A stretch of 64,000 nucleotides of DNA, from assembly GCF_030247195.1 (NCBI RefSeq), contig NC_080672.1, positions 306,683,115 to 306,747,114 on the forward strand, read 5' to 3'. The stretch comes from Topomyia yanbarensis. Taxonomy: Eukaryota > Arthropoda > Insecta > Diptera > Culicidae. The translations under genes were made by a program, and so were the position numbers. A model generated the notes under the pieces. It did not search any database. It was not told the DNA's origin and was given only the letters and a program-made list of their open reading frames with translations. Shown here piece by piece: positions 21,119-32,939 of this stretch (position 1 is the stretch's first letter; each line of letters opens with the position of its first letter).

Positions 21119-22599
21119 AAAATTTTTTTCGCTATCCAACCTACCCAGTAAAAAATCCGTAATTCGGGCTGGTTTCTGCCAATATTAGGGTAGATTCCAG
21201 CCATTCCAGAATTTTGTTGGATATCCGCCAGGATTCCGGTTGGGTTGACTCGGTACTAATACAATAATAGAAATCGACCGAATTATTCTACACGCGAACA
21301 GATCCGAGGTTGACACACACTGAAAAAATGTTTGATTGTGTGATGCACATACATGAACAGCAACCGAAATTCATCATTCCATCGTTTACTACCTTTACGG
21401 GAATATGAGTTTAAAACCGCAATGCGCAATTGCGTGGTCTGTTACCGAAAAGACAATAGAATCTTACCCAAAAGTAATAGAAACATACTCGTCGGATTTT
21501 GGGTGATGTACCAATTTCACGTGTCTGGCAAAATCAGAGATTTAGTCTTTATTTCCGCATTTAAACGATCATAACGTTTTCTTCCATCGACATACAGCCC
21601 TACAGCAAAACAAAATAATATATATTTGTTGGACATTACGAAAACTATTTCCAAGACTCTTCATTTTTGTAAGTTGCTTTCTGAGTCCAGCAATCTCTGT
21701 CACAAGATCCATCTTCTCTGTTCGGATTTATTTTAAATATTCTACTACTTTTTTAATTTTTGCTTGCGAACAATGTATAGGCTTGTTCCAGCACTTCATG
21801 TGATCTTTTTGGAGAAAACAGTAGTAGAAAATACATGCTCCTATTTACACCGATGATCGATGCAGTTGAAAATTGTAAAATTCAACTGTATCAATAATAC
21901 CAAAGGAAGACCAAGAAGCGTTTTCCGGGATAACTTTCTCCCGGTTTGTTCTAAAGTACTCCCAATTTACTCGGTACTGGAACAAAGATAATTTTTACAT
22001 GAAGTTCAAAATATATTCATACTTACACTACACAACCTGTTACTCGGTATCATTTCGAAAAGAGGCATTTTCGCATTATTCCGCACACAGAACAGAATCC
22101 ACGATAACCGCGCTACCGGATCGCTCGAGAACCTGTAGAACTTCAGTTCTGGATAATATGTTTCATTTCGTCTGCAAAATAATGCCTTGCACTTCATAGT
22201 TACAGACGGACGTCATCGAATGAAAGCGGTATCTCGAGACAACAACAAAAAACAACACAGTAAACAATCGTCATTTTATGTTTTATATCACAATATGACA
22301 ACACTTCCAAGCAGCTCTTTAGTACTTTTAGTTTCCAAGCCCAACGCTTGCTGATGTCACTTTCGTCCAATTACGAGCTGGTTCAGGTTCAAAAACAGGG
22401 GGCAGGGCAGGCGGATCCTATCCTAGGCCAACACTAGCAAACCGTGTGTTCTGCCACGCCTATATATACCACATTGGTTAAACCTAACCCCTCCCCAAAG
22501 AGCTTAAAGCTTGCATAACATTTTAGGCCAAAATATTTGGGAAAACACTCTCAGTCCACAAAATCGCCGCTCGAGGTCGCTCATTATAACCTACATGTT
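21119..22599. other. Unassigned intergenic DNA
   Basis: No gene is recognised. The word GGCGGATCCTATCCTAG at about 22410-22426 is the exact reverse complement of CTAGGATAGGATCCGCC at about 18950. Phrases such as ACCCAGTAAAAAATCC and TTTACTCGGTACTGG suggest further MITE debris without definable ends. Confidence 0.4.
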
Positions 22600-22800
22600 A
22601 TACCTTGCGTAACTCATATCAATGTTTTGTGTATTTCAACAGAAGCGTACACACGAGGTGGGATTTGACAGTTGATACGGGAGCTTAGCAAGGAAAGCGG
22701 TGCAGACAAATATTAATTAATTGGATTGCTGAAAATATAGCAAATAATCAGGAAACAATACTGCGTTAATTACTACAATTGGCGACGAGGAGAAAAGTGG
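22600..22800 (+). other. Candidate LTR end and primer-binding site remnant
   Basis: TTGGCGACGAGGAG at 22779-22792 has the same core (GGCGACGAG) as the primer-binding site of the intact gypsy element at 3618. It follows about 180 bp ending GGAAACAATACTGCGTTAATTACTACA, which would be the end of an LTR. No gag or pol follows and no second LTR is visible. If real, it is the stump of another gypsy-type element. Confidence 0.4.
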
Positions 22801-24093
22801 AATTATTGGAGGTAAATGGGATACTGATTACATTTTGTGTTTTATTTTAACAGCTGACCGCTCCGGTTAGCGAGCCTCGTAACAAGAAAAAAATGAGGTT
22901 CTGCTTTACGGTGGAAGTCGAGCATTCACACAAACACAAAAAAGTCTTGTGTTAGAGTGCTTAGAAGCAGACTTTCCATGAACATCGACAAGTTTGTACC
23001 TGTGTTCAAAATTTCGTGCACGCATTCAATCTCAAACATGCTTCGTCTGGATGTACAGGCTCGCCTCGAATATCGAACCCAAGCGAACGATGTCCAAACT
23101 CTACTTCAAACCTCCTTGTACGTATGCCGGGTGTGCACATTAGAACGATTGCAAGACAAAAAGAGTCAACGCTAGTGGTGATGAGAGTGAGTAAGAGAAA
23201 ACTGGTGCCACGAACCTTGTTCATTTGGGAAGACTGCCTAGAAGTTTGAATCAACTAGGGCTAGAGTGGCTAGAGTTCAATTTTGCATTGCCTAGTGTCT
23301 AAAACAGTGCCTAGCAACAGGTTTAATATCATAGAGTTGAAGAACTTGTGTAGTGAAAAAACATTTCATAATATTTGCTGCTAGAGTGCCCAAATATTAT
23401 TATTATTTGCTAGAAAAGTGAAGAGCAAATAATTTTTCTATTACGACTTTGTTATTCAGATAACAGATAGTCGTCCTATACCGATGTTCAGATGCGAATA
23501 AATCGAGAGTGCGACGTTGGCCAACGAGTGGCCGGACTGGAAATAGTCTCTCCAGTGTTAGGTGGATCACAACTGCAGAAGGTTTTTAGAAACCTAGAAG
23601 GCACTGATGAGTTTCCGTTGATTCTACTGGCAAAAACCGACTTAATCCACTTAGCAGTGAGATGAGGCAGATATGAATTGCTCAACATTTTTACTAAGAA
23701 GCTTCATATGGGATTGTCCCCTTAAAAATTCAGGCGAGCAAGTTTCTAATTTGGAAAAAAAATCATAACTTTGCCATTTCGCAACCGATTTTGAGGTAAA
23801 TAGGCCGTTGTTTTCATATTGTTGTCCCAAAAGCGCATAGCATTTTTAACAAACGAAAATGACATAGCATACCGTTGGAAAGGTCATTTCCTGTCCTTTC
23901 CAAAACACTCAAACTTAAAATCGGCTTAACAATGAGAGCGCAGAAATTAGTGCCGAAAGTCCCGAAAAATAGTTTTTTTTTTGCTAAAAATCTAGATATT
24001 GAGGGTATACAATATTTTCCATACATTATTTTGTGTTCGATTTGATGAGATCTACAACCTATACTAGATCATTTGAAACGTACACAATCACTG
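22801..24093. other. Unassigned intergenic DNA
   Basis: No gene is recognised. Short words such as CTAGAGTG and TGCCTAG recur in 23220-23400. The first half may be untranslated leader of the element whose primer-binding site is suspected at 22779. Confidence 0.4.
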
Positions 24094-24176
24094 TACTGCC
24101 GTTATAAGCTTAATTGTCCCATGTTCTATGAGATTCCCTATATACATGGGACAATTATGCGTAGAACGGCAGTGTA
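24094..24176. mobile_element. 83-bp palindromic micro-MITE
   Basis: ACTGCCGTT at 24095 pairs with AACGGCAGT ending 24173. Inside, TAATTGTCCCATGT pairs with ACATGGGACAATTA. The whole segment is nearly a perfect palindrome of Tc1/mariner-like style. A TAATTGTCCCAT word recurs near 63532. Confidence 0.75.
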
Positions 24177-25111
24177 GCACCGTGTAATTATTTTTTAAGA
24201 TTGCATTTCAATGAATAGCTCTCAGAAGATATCTCACTTTTAGGGGAATAAATCATTAGACTTTAGAATCTTTAGAATTTCATGTTAATTCAAATTTGAA
24301 AAATATTTTTTACCTTGAATATATTACTATACACTCAGGTTTTTTTATGCGGGGATACGTACCGCGTAAAAAAACCGCGTTAATTGTAAGATCCGCGTAC
24401 AAATAACCGCGTTAATTGGAAAATCCTCGTAAAAAACCGCTTTGATTCGAAAATCCGCGTAAAAAACTCTCAGCAAAAGACTTTTGAAATTTTGAACTAA
24501 CACGATTTTTGCAAAAATATTGTAAGCCCTTTTGAACTTTTTCCTGAAAAAAATTCTAAGTCCTTTCAAATTCAACGAACTTTGGCTGTTTTTTGCGCGG
24601 ATTTTGCAATTAACACGGTTTTTGCAAAAAATATTTTAAGTCCTTCTGAATGCAAAAGACCTCGTAGATTTTCGGAAAGATGGAAGAGACGGATCTGGAC
24701 TCCTTATGGTCCGCACCTGAACAATATGGGTATTTTTGGAATGGTCTTGACGAGTAGGTGCCAGAAATTGATTTTTGACGCCATTTTGAAATCCAAGATG
24801 GCGACTTCCGGGGGGGGGGGGGGGTATTTTCGGAATGGTCTTGACGTATAGGTGCCAGAAATAAATAAATAAATCTGCACCTTCCTTGCAACGTTGTCCA
24901 TGGAAAAATGATTTTTGGCGCGATTTTCAAATACAAGATGACTTCCGGTTTAGCAAGATTCTCTACAACTCAATCAATATGAGTATTTTCGGAATGGTTT
25001 TGGCAAGTAGGAGACAAATGTCCTAGATGGCGACTTCCGGTTCACTGAAATTCCTGCATGAAAAATCTGGGCAATCATCCAAAACATCCTCAAATATAAG
25101 ATCTAATCATA

Positions 25112-25280
25112 TGGGGGTGGGCGTAGCGTAGTTGGTAAATCGATTGCCTTGTACGCAGCGCACCTGGATTCGAGTTCCGACCCCGCACATAGGGTTAGAA
25201 ATTTTCCATAAGAGATTTTCCTAACCCGAAGAGGCGAATGACCTTAAAGGTTAAAACCTCTATAAACGAAATAAAAAAAA
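25112..25280 (+). mobile_element. tRNA-derived SINE, copy 2, with 10-bp target duplication
   Basis: TCTAATCATA stands on both sides (25102-25111 and 25281-25290), a clean LINE-style target duplication. The head has an A box (TAGCGTAGTTGGTAAATCG) and a B box (GGATTCGAGTTCC). The tail ends CGAAATAAAAAAAA. It is the best-preserved of the three SINE copies, and it lies only in the left arm of the foldback element, so it came later than that structure. Confidence 0.93.
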
Positions 25281-26059
25281 TCTAATCATAACCCAGCAAA
25301 ATGCAAAATATTTTTATCTGTTCATCCAGAAGAGTGCGGTGAGAATGGAAGAGAGAGAAGAAAGAGACGTGAGTGTGGTGTGAGCTGGTGGTTTGAATTG
25401 ATTCAAATTAAACACATTGCTTAAATTCAAGTAAATTCAACTGTTTAATTAAATCTATTTGTACTACAACTTCAACTTCCAAAAGTACCCATATTGATTA
25501 CGTTATAGCGAATTTCGCTAAACCTGAAGTCGTCATTTTGGATTTCAAAATGACGTCAAAAATCAATTTTTGGAACCTACTCGTTCAGATCATTCCGAAA
25601 ACACTCATATTGACTGGGTTAGAGTGAATGTGGCTAACTCGGAAGTCGCCATCTTGGATTTCAAAATGGCGCCAAGCATAAAAATCTGGCATCTACTCTT
25701 CAAGACCAGTGCTGGGAAAATCACCGAAAATCAAAAATCATCAGTGATATCACTGCTGATCATGCAGTGCTATCACAACCATAAAAAAATCGCTAGTGAT
25801 TTTCTCTGAAGCGATAATGTGCTAGCAAAAAATCATTGCAACAAAATCACCGCCTGTGATCACGGCCTGAATATGATTTTTTTTGAGCAGGATTATGAAG
25901 TTGAGAAAATCAGGTACGATAGAAAAGATGCAAAATCGGGGTTGATGGTATTGTATATGATTATTGTAAGAAACTCCTTATGATGATGATTTGGCCAAAT
26001 GATTTTGGGAGTGAGAGCGATCCAGCACACATGTAGGGATGCAAAATAATCCAAATGCT

Positions 26060-26570
26060 AACGATTTCAGCTTTTCGGGAATGTGTTTTATATTGAAGGA
26101 CAAGTTGTTGGTAGTTGAACATCAATAGTTTTGAACATTTTCAATGCACAGGGGGGTCCGCCGATGTGCCAAAATGGAATTTTTTTCAACTTTTCGGGAA
26201 AGTGTTGAAATAGAATTTTTTCAATTTTTCGGGAAAGTGTTTTATATTGAAAGGCAAGTTGAGGGCTTTTGAAAATCAATAGTTTTGAACATTTTCAATG
26301 CACAAGGGGATCCGCCGATGCGTTAAAATCGATTTTTTTAACTTTTCGGGAAAGTGTTTTATATTGAAGGACAAGTTGTTGGTAATTCAAAATCAATAGT
26401 TTTGGACATTTTCGATGCACAGGGGGGTCCGCCGATGTGTTCAAATTGAATTTTTTCAAATTTTCGGGAAAGTGTTTTATATTGATGGACAAGTTGTTGG
26501 TAGTTGAAAATCAATACTTTTGGACAGTTTCAATACACAGGGAATTCGCCGATGTGTCAATATTGATTTT
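26060..26570 (-). repeat. Satellite-like array, locus 2 (inverted)
   Basis: About four units of roughly 118 bp. Each shows GGACAAGTTGTTGGTAGTTG, AATCAATAGTTTTGGACATT, CAATGCACAGGGGGGTCCGC and CGGGAAAGTGTTTTATATTG. They are the reverse complement of the units at 27880-28440, with which they form part of the foldback arms. Confidence 0.88.
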
Positions 26571-26599
26571 TTTTGGAAAATTGTTTTGTTTATTTATTT

Positions 26600-26860
26600 G
26601 TCAAAAGCTGACAAAATTGGGGATAAACAAAATCGGGGGCTGATAAAGGTCTTTTCTTTGTCTACAAGAATTTAAGGCTAAATATTGCGTTATCCATTTT
26701 TTATTTTTCGAGCAATTCAAAATTGTTCAAGTTACTTAGAAAAGTTAATAAAGTTAAGACCCTCCGCTCCCGATTTTGTCTACCCAGATTTTATCAGCTT
26801 TTTAACCCGATTTTGTCAGCCCCTGATTTTATCAGCTTTTTAACCCGTTTTTGTCAGCCT
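26600..26860. repeat. Inverted repeat with GCTGATAAAATCGGG words
   Basis: GACAAAATTGGGGATAAACA...GGGGGCTGATAAAGGTCTT at 26610-26655 is matched inverted by AAGACCCTCCGCTCCCGATT...TTTTATCAGC and further TTAACCCGATTTTGTCAGCC repeats at 26757-26855. A related segment, including TAGCAGAC.AAC.AAG, lies at 31770-31860. This is probably a separate small element in the loop of the foldback structure. Confidence 0.55.
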
Positions 26861-27088
26861 TATATTAACATATGCTTGATAAGCTCTAGCAGACGAACCA
26901 AGTCCAATTCGTGCAAATCCTTTCTTGAGCATCTTTTCCGTGCCTTAGAGTTTTTTTTTTTAATTTTGTGCTGGAAGACCTCCTTAAGTGAAATTTATAC
27001 AAAATCAGAAAAAGTTATAAGCCAATGTTTAGGGACTATAGAAGAATACATTAACAGCTTCGGTTTATAAAAGTAAATTAAGTGTTTA

Positions 27089-27394
27089 TTATAGTAAATT
27101 AAGAGTAAAAACAAAATTAAAGTTTGTTTTGCTATTGTTAGGATTATATTGTTTTGTAGACAGAACTGCACTAAATAAATTTAAGTGTTGGATACGTTGT
27201 ACATAAAAACGTATTGACTCCAAAAATACGTCTGTTGAACTTTTTTTCATAACTAGTTCGTCGGGATAATGACGGATATCAATATTTTTGTAATTATCTT
27301 TGTGTTTGGAACGAGTTTGACGAGTGGGTTTTGAAATACCGTCATCGTTGATTACTTTACGCCAAAAATAGAACGTTTTGTACATTACACTCAA
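27089..27394 (-). CDS. Unrecognised ORF, about 100 codons
   Basis: An open minus-strand frame lies in the loop of the 5-kb foldback element. The first true ATG is four codons in (MYKTFYFWRK). The peptide is basic and includes DIRHYPDELVMKKSSTDVF and ESIRFYVQRIQHLN, which look more protein-like than the surrounding AT-rich frames. I recognise no domain. It could be an exon or degraded transposase of the foldback element, or chance. Confidence 0.2.
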   Translation of the reverse strand: MSVMYKTFYFWRKVINDDGISKPTRQTRSKHKDNYKNIDIRHYPDELVMKKSSTDVFLESIRFYVQRIQHLNLFSAVLSTKQYNPNNSKTNFNFVFTLNLL

Positions 27395-27449
27395 GAACTA
27401 CGATCACGCAACTTCAAATTTGAAACTGTTCGATGTTTTACATATGGCA

Positions 27450-27510
27450 CAAGGCGCGCCGCCTCTAATTTTTACCTACAATCGGCGGCGGCGGCGGGGC
27501 GCACCCCTCT
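27450..27510. repeat. GC-rich inverted segment
   Basis: GGCGCGCCGCCTCTAATTTT and the later CGGCGGCGGCGGGGCGCACC..CTCTAAT form a short mixed direct/inverted pair in otherwise AT-rich DNA. It may be the core of a small MITE. Confidence 0.4.
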
Positions 27511-27879
27511 AATATTTTTTCTTTCTTTTTAATAAATCGAAGCTCTTAAAATATTCTTCTATCATCCCTAGACATAGCCTTGTAATCCTTTCGGATTATT
27601 TCGTAAAAATTTCCCTTAAGGGAGTCTTCCAGCGCAAAATTTAAAATGAATGATTTTTTGGTTTTTGCTAATTTTTCATCTCTAAGACAAGAAAAATATG
27701 CTCCAGAAAGGATTTACTATTTTGCCAATTATAGAACCTCGTCCTTCACATAGTGAAAAATTCATCTTTTTAAAAACAAATCTACTTTGAAGATTTGTTC
27801 GAGGTCTGTCTCCTTTGCTTAAACATTTATCAAAAGCCCCTGCTGTTTAATATTTGTAATACATTGACAGACCCCAAGC

Positions 27880-28440
27880 CTATTTAAAATGTCAACAATT
27901 GATTTTTACCTGCCAACAACTTGCCCTTCACTATAAAACACTCCCGAAAAGTTGAAATCATTCCCAATTAGATACTTCGACAGAGCCTCCTGTTAATTGA
28001 AAATGTCCAAAACTATTGTTTTTAACAGCCCTCAACTTGCCCTTTAATATAAAACACTCCCAAAAAGTTGAAAAAAAAATCCATTTTGATGCATCGGCGG
28101 ACCCCCCTATGCATTGAAAATGTCCAAAACTATTGATTTTCAACAGCCCTCAACTTGCCTTTCAATATAAAACACTTTCCCAAAAAGTTGAAAAAAATTC
28201 CATTTTGACACATCGGCGGACCCCCCCTCTGCATTGAAAATGTCCAAAACTATTGATTTTCAACAGCCCTCAACTTGCCTTTCAATATAAAACACTTTCC
28301 CAAAAAGTTGAAAAAAATCCATTTTGACACATCGGCGGACCCCCCTGTGCATTGAAAATGTCCAAAACTATTGATTTTCAACAGCCCTCAACTTGCCTTT
28401 CAATATAAAACACTTTCCCAAAAAGTTGAAAAAAATTTCA
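27880..28440 (+). repeat. Satellite-like array, locus 3
   Basis: Units of 118-120 bp; TGTCCAAAACTATTG recurs at about 28003, 28121, 28241 and 28359. Adjacent units are very similar, so the array expanded by tandem duplication recently compared with locus 1. It forms the right-arm partner of 26060-26570. Confidence 0.9.
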
Positions 28441-29371
28441 GCTTGGCTCATTGACACCCCTAACATATCCATAATGTTCGAAAATAGATAATAATCGCAA
28501 TCATGGCTGATAATGCTCACTTGTAATTTTTTCCGAATTGCTCGCTGCAGATAGAATCATGCCGTGATCACCCTCTCAATTATCAAATTCAACCACAGAT
28601 AAAAATCACCACTGATAGAGGGCAAGAAAAAATCGGTAGTGATTTTTGTGAGATGATCTTTTGATAGTTAAGAGAGTGATCACGGCATGATTTTGTCGGC
28701 AGTGAGAATTTTCGAAAAAATCATAATTGATAATTATCAGCCATGATTGCGGTTTGATTTTTTTGATTGTGATTTTCCCAGCACTGTTCAAGACCATTCC
28801 GACAATACCCATATTACATGGGTTGTAGAGAATTTCCGCTAAACCGGAAGTCGCCATCTTGGATTTCAAAATGGCGTCAAACATAAATTTCTAGCACCTA
28901 CTTGTCAAGACCATTCAGAAAATACCCATATTGGTTGGGTTATAGCGAATTTCGCTAAACTAGAAGTTTCCATCTTGGATTTCAAAATGGCGCCAAAAAT
29001 CAATTTCTCGCAGCTACTCGTCAAGTCTATTCCGAAAATACCCATATTGTTGGGGTGCGGGCCATAAGGAGTCTTCCAAACCCGTCTTTTCCATCTTTCC
29101 GAAAATCTTCTAAGTCTTTTGCATTCAAAATGAGAATATATTTTTCAAAAACTGTGTTAGTTGTGAAATCGGCGCAAAATAGAAACTATCAAAATTCTTC
29201 TAAGCTCTTTGCATTTAAAAGGACATAGAAATTTTTTTCAGAAAAAGTTCAAGTTTTTTGCATTTTTTTTTGCAAAAACCGCTTTAATTGGAAAATCCGC
29301 GTAAAAAAGCCGCGTTCATTGGAAAATCCGCGTAAAAAACACGCAAAGAAAACCGCATAAAAAACTGAGTG

Positions 29372-32300
29372 TATAGAAAACGTAGCAATTTTTCTCATCT
29401 ATCAAGTAGTGAAACTGTTTAAACAGATGAGTTTTTGGGCCAACATAGAATTATAAGCCTGTTATAACAACTTTTTAGAATTTTTTCAAATCCGACCCTT
29501 TTGTTTATATTTTATGTCATTAGAGTTGTTTTCTGACCTTTTACATTTCTTAGAAAAGAAATGTATAGACTTCGCTCAAACTTTCAAGATTTTTTCCGAG
29601 GCCCGGAGGGCCGAATCTTATATACCAATCGACTCAGCTCGACGATTTGGGACAATGTCTGTGTGTGTGTGTATGTAACGGACAAACTCTCATTCGTGTT
29701 TCTCAGCAATGGCTGAACCGATCTTATCCAAACCAATTTTAAATGAAAGGCCTACCACGCAGACAGAACGCTATTAAATGGTTTTGGATTCTGATTTTTA
29801 GTTTCCAAGATATGAAAGTTTGAAGGTGCAAAAATGGCGCTTTTGCAGTTTTTTTTTAATTTGCTGCCGAAATTGACAACGCAACTAAGCAATTTAAATA
29901 TTTTGAGAAAGCTTATACGAATACTTTTCGAACGAACTATAAATTGTTGAAATCAAAGCATTGCCAAAAGAGATACTTATCATTAAATGCGGACGAAAGA
30001 TTTTTATCATTTCCCATAGCCACAAATAAGACATAAAACATTCAATGTTTTATTAGCGCCAAAACAGATAATTTTAGGTCAATAGTATCTTCGGAGAATT
30101 TAAAGCATACAATATGCCCTTTCTTTTGGTATTGTGATTTTACTGATTAATCTTCCTAAGAATGAGATATTTTCATAAATTTTCTAGGAAGTGATTGTAT
30201 TGAAATAATGCCTTCAGCAAATTTGTAGCTCTTACTTTTGCGAATAACTTTACTGAAGACATGAAATATCTATTTCGAATACTTTAAAAGTTATGGCTTG
30301 TTGTTCGTGGATTACCTTTTGTCGCCTATTTATTGTTCAATATAGTAATAATCTATTTAAATGAGCAAAATATTATTTCGATGAATCGAACATTTTTCTA
30401 TCTATAACCGCTAGAATAACCACTAAAAAATTCCAAGTTGTCTAGATGGAACTTTGTCACTTATCGGTGCAAAAATTTTCATTTGCGCATACTTTCTGAC
30501 TTATAACCATCGGATCAATCTGAAACATATCTCTGAAAATTAAAAGCGAAATGTATAACTCCAAGCAGTGGTGTAGCCTCTCTCCCCAAAAAAAAATATT
30601 GGATTGAAGTTAAAAATTTATTGATGCTGACTGATTTAATTTAATATTACAATGGTAACTATCTGATCAGTACATTGATAACCTATTGTTTGAAACATCA
30701 TGAGGTCCTTTGAATAATTGTGCGAATGCGGTCCTTATCTGTAACTGATCTATTGGTCTTGATCTCACAGTTGTCTAATAACATCAATATCAAATACTTG
30801 CCTAAAACATTCATATAGAAACTCATTCCAGAGTTCTGAAATCAATCATAATCATAATCATAATTTCCAATCATATTGAGTTCAGTTTTGAAGGGATGTA
30901 CTGTAATATGGATTAGGGTCTTTTTTTAATAGGAAGCGAAACTGGAATTGAGCTAATGCCTATGAAACTTAGAACTGCTCACCGAAAAATTGGATAACTA
31001 CCAACATTTGCTGAAAATGTTTTTATTTTCGGAATGCGTCGAGTTAAGACGAAAACGTTATAGATTTAATAACGAGAAAACCACCTTCCAAATGTAGGGG
31101 AATTTATGAAAAATGGTGTTTCCGTTCCGCCAATTTCGCAGGTTTAGTATCTTCGATAAATTTTGCAAACGTTAAACTGCACATCATTTGATAAAACAAA
31201 TTTGGCGTTATATCCTCCAAGAAGTACTTATGGCGAATTTACTCTTCGAACAAATTCAGTTCCAGACTCAATGTCTTCAGCAAAATTTTGGGGAGTGTTA
31301 TTACAAACCACTTTGTTGAAGACATGAAGGCTCCATGTGTTCAAGGTATTAACATATTTTAGACTATTTCCATTTAATTTTAAATTGAACTATTATGATT
31401 CCACTGTTTATGATAAATCTCTTCTATTGTTTATAAACGATAAAGTTTACATTTTATCCAAAGCTTGAGTTTGTGAAGCTCACAATAGAAAGTTACTAGA
31501 TTAAGGAACACTTCGTACATATCATTTTATAACTTGATATACTCCATATACGTAGTATTCATGCCTACAATAAAGTTGTTTTAAATGAAAGTCTCAACAA
31601 ATTCGCTAAAGACAGGAACTCTGTTACAATTTAAAAAAAACTTATTCTCCATAATATTAAACCGAATTTCTGACGACGCCGCTGACTCCAAGTAAGTAGG
31701 AACAAAGTCGTTCTACACTCGTCCACAAGAAACTTCTTCGAATACTGCCTATCAATTATACTTTATTGAAGACCCGATTTGATCAGCCCTCAATTTTATC
31801 AGCATCATATGAAAATATGTTTGGTGGGCTATAGCAGACAAACAAGGCCGAATTTGAGTAAATTATTATTCACAGTAATAGGTACATCCCATTTTCTGAG
31901 GATATTTTCTTTTGATTGCATCGAACTACACCAATTTTTAGGTAGTTTTCAAGGGTTATTTTATCGACTTTTTCCAAAATTCGACGAACCTAATCTCATT
32001 CGTGCGATAGTTTATGTTAAAAGGGTATCCTAAATTAATTGGTATACTTAAGGGTTTATATGTTTCCTACACAATATTATAAAAGCTTCTTAAACAACTG
32101 TTCCTAATAAGATTATGTAAATTATAAAGTATTTGATATTTTTTAACAGAAGTGACGGAAGGTTATCGAAAAGTTTCGTGAAAAAGAAAATTCCAGTAAT
32201 GATAATGATTTTCCCTAACGGGGTATTTGTTATTTGGCATTAAGATTAGGGATAATAATTCAGATCAAAGATACGACTGGGAAGTCATTTTTAGAAAAAG

Positions 32301-32669
32301 TTGATATCGTAATAAAGTTTGAACTATGCACGCATGCACTTCAGAGGTAGCGAGATATCAAGAGCTGATTTTTCAGTGCTGAGTTCTCAGCCGCGTTGGA
32401 AATTTGAGTAAACGCTATTAAGTATGAACTTCAAATCCATTCGAAAATTTGTTTTTCGAATTTTTGACTCAGCACAACATATATACCTTTAGAAAAATTC
32501 AGTTTTCCCCACACAATGCATTGATTGAAGATTTTATATATGTTATTAACGGAGCATTAGCAATAATTTGTTTGTATTTCTGTTTTATGGGCCATTTTTC
32601 CGCTTTTCCATTAAATTGAACCTTTGAGATTTCTTGCACTGATATTGTCCTATGCTAATTAGAGCGATT
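29372..32669. other. Unassigned intergenic DNA with dispersed repeats
   Basis: No gene is recognised. Several stretches repeat the theme 'CTTTGCTGAAGACA' or 'CTTCAGCAAAGTTT', for example near 30240 and 31270-31330. The segment 31770-31860 is related to 26815-26930. All frames are short and lack motifs. Confidence 0.45.
29560..29760. repeat. Dispersed repeat with CCCGGAGGGCCGAAT motif and (TG)n tract
   Basis: The wording CGAGGCCCGGAGGGCCGAAT..TATATACCAATCGACTCAGC..GACAATGTCTGTGTGTGTG, followed by GGCTGAACCGATC, is a repeat I recall as common in arthropod genomes. It contains the palindrome GCCCGGAGGGC and an internal (GT)n. I cannot assign a class. Confidence 0.5.
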
Positions 32670-32939
32670 TTCTGAGTCCTGCCACTGGGGGAAGGGGGAT
32701 CAGCGAAACAAATTTGCGCCTCAGTCTAGTAAGTCGTCGAGTACCGGATTGGCGGATGGTATTCTTCGGACCCGCGGGGAATCCTTCAAAAGTCATCGGA
32801 CCTCGAGCCGCTCTCGCTTCAGTTTCCTTCTAAGCAGGCGTAGTGGTAAGGGCGACGGCGGTTACATAGTGGCACTCTGGAGCTGATCGGTTCCACAAGG
32901 CAAGAGGAAACTCTAAAAACGAGAAATAAAAGAGAGGGG

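Larger units (their letters stand above)
24332..29371. mobile_element. 5-kb composite foldback element
   Basis: The outermost bases CTATACACTCAG (24327-24338) and CTGAGTGTATAG (29365-29376) are perfect inverted repeats. If TA is the target duplication, the element is 24332-29371. Behind the tips, both arms carry CCGCGTAAAAAACCGCGTTAATTGG-type repeats, then GGACTCCTTATGG/CCATAAGGAGTC. Blocks containing TTTCAAAATGGCGCCA and CCATCTTGGAT follow, then ATCACTGCTGATCATG-type palindromic words, and then the 118-bp satellite (left arm inverted, right arm direct). The loop is about 26570-27870. The left arm carries a younger SINE. No transposase is recognisable. Confidence 0.75.

Noticed and set aside
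24812..24823. Poly-G run as a G-quadruplex or functional site
   Set aside because: A single homopolymer run in a repeat arm; its length is likely to vary or to be a sequencing artefact.
24610..24936. 108-codon minus-strand frame beginning in the foldback arm
   Set aside because: It lies wholly within repeated inverted-arm sequence, carries a poly-proline run that is simply the poly-G tract at 24811-24823, and has no motif.
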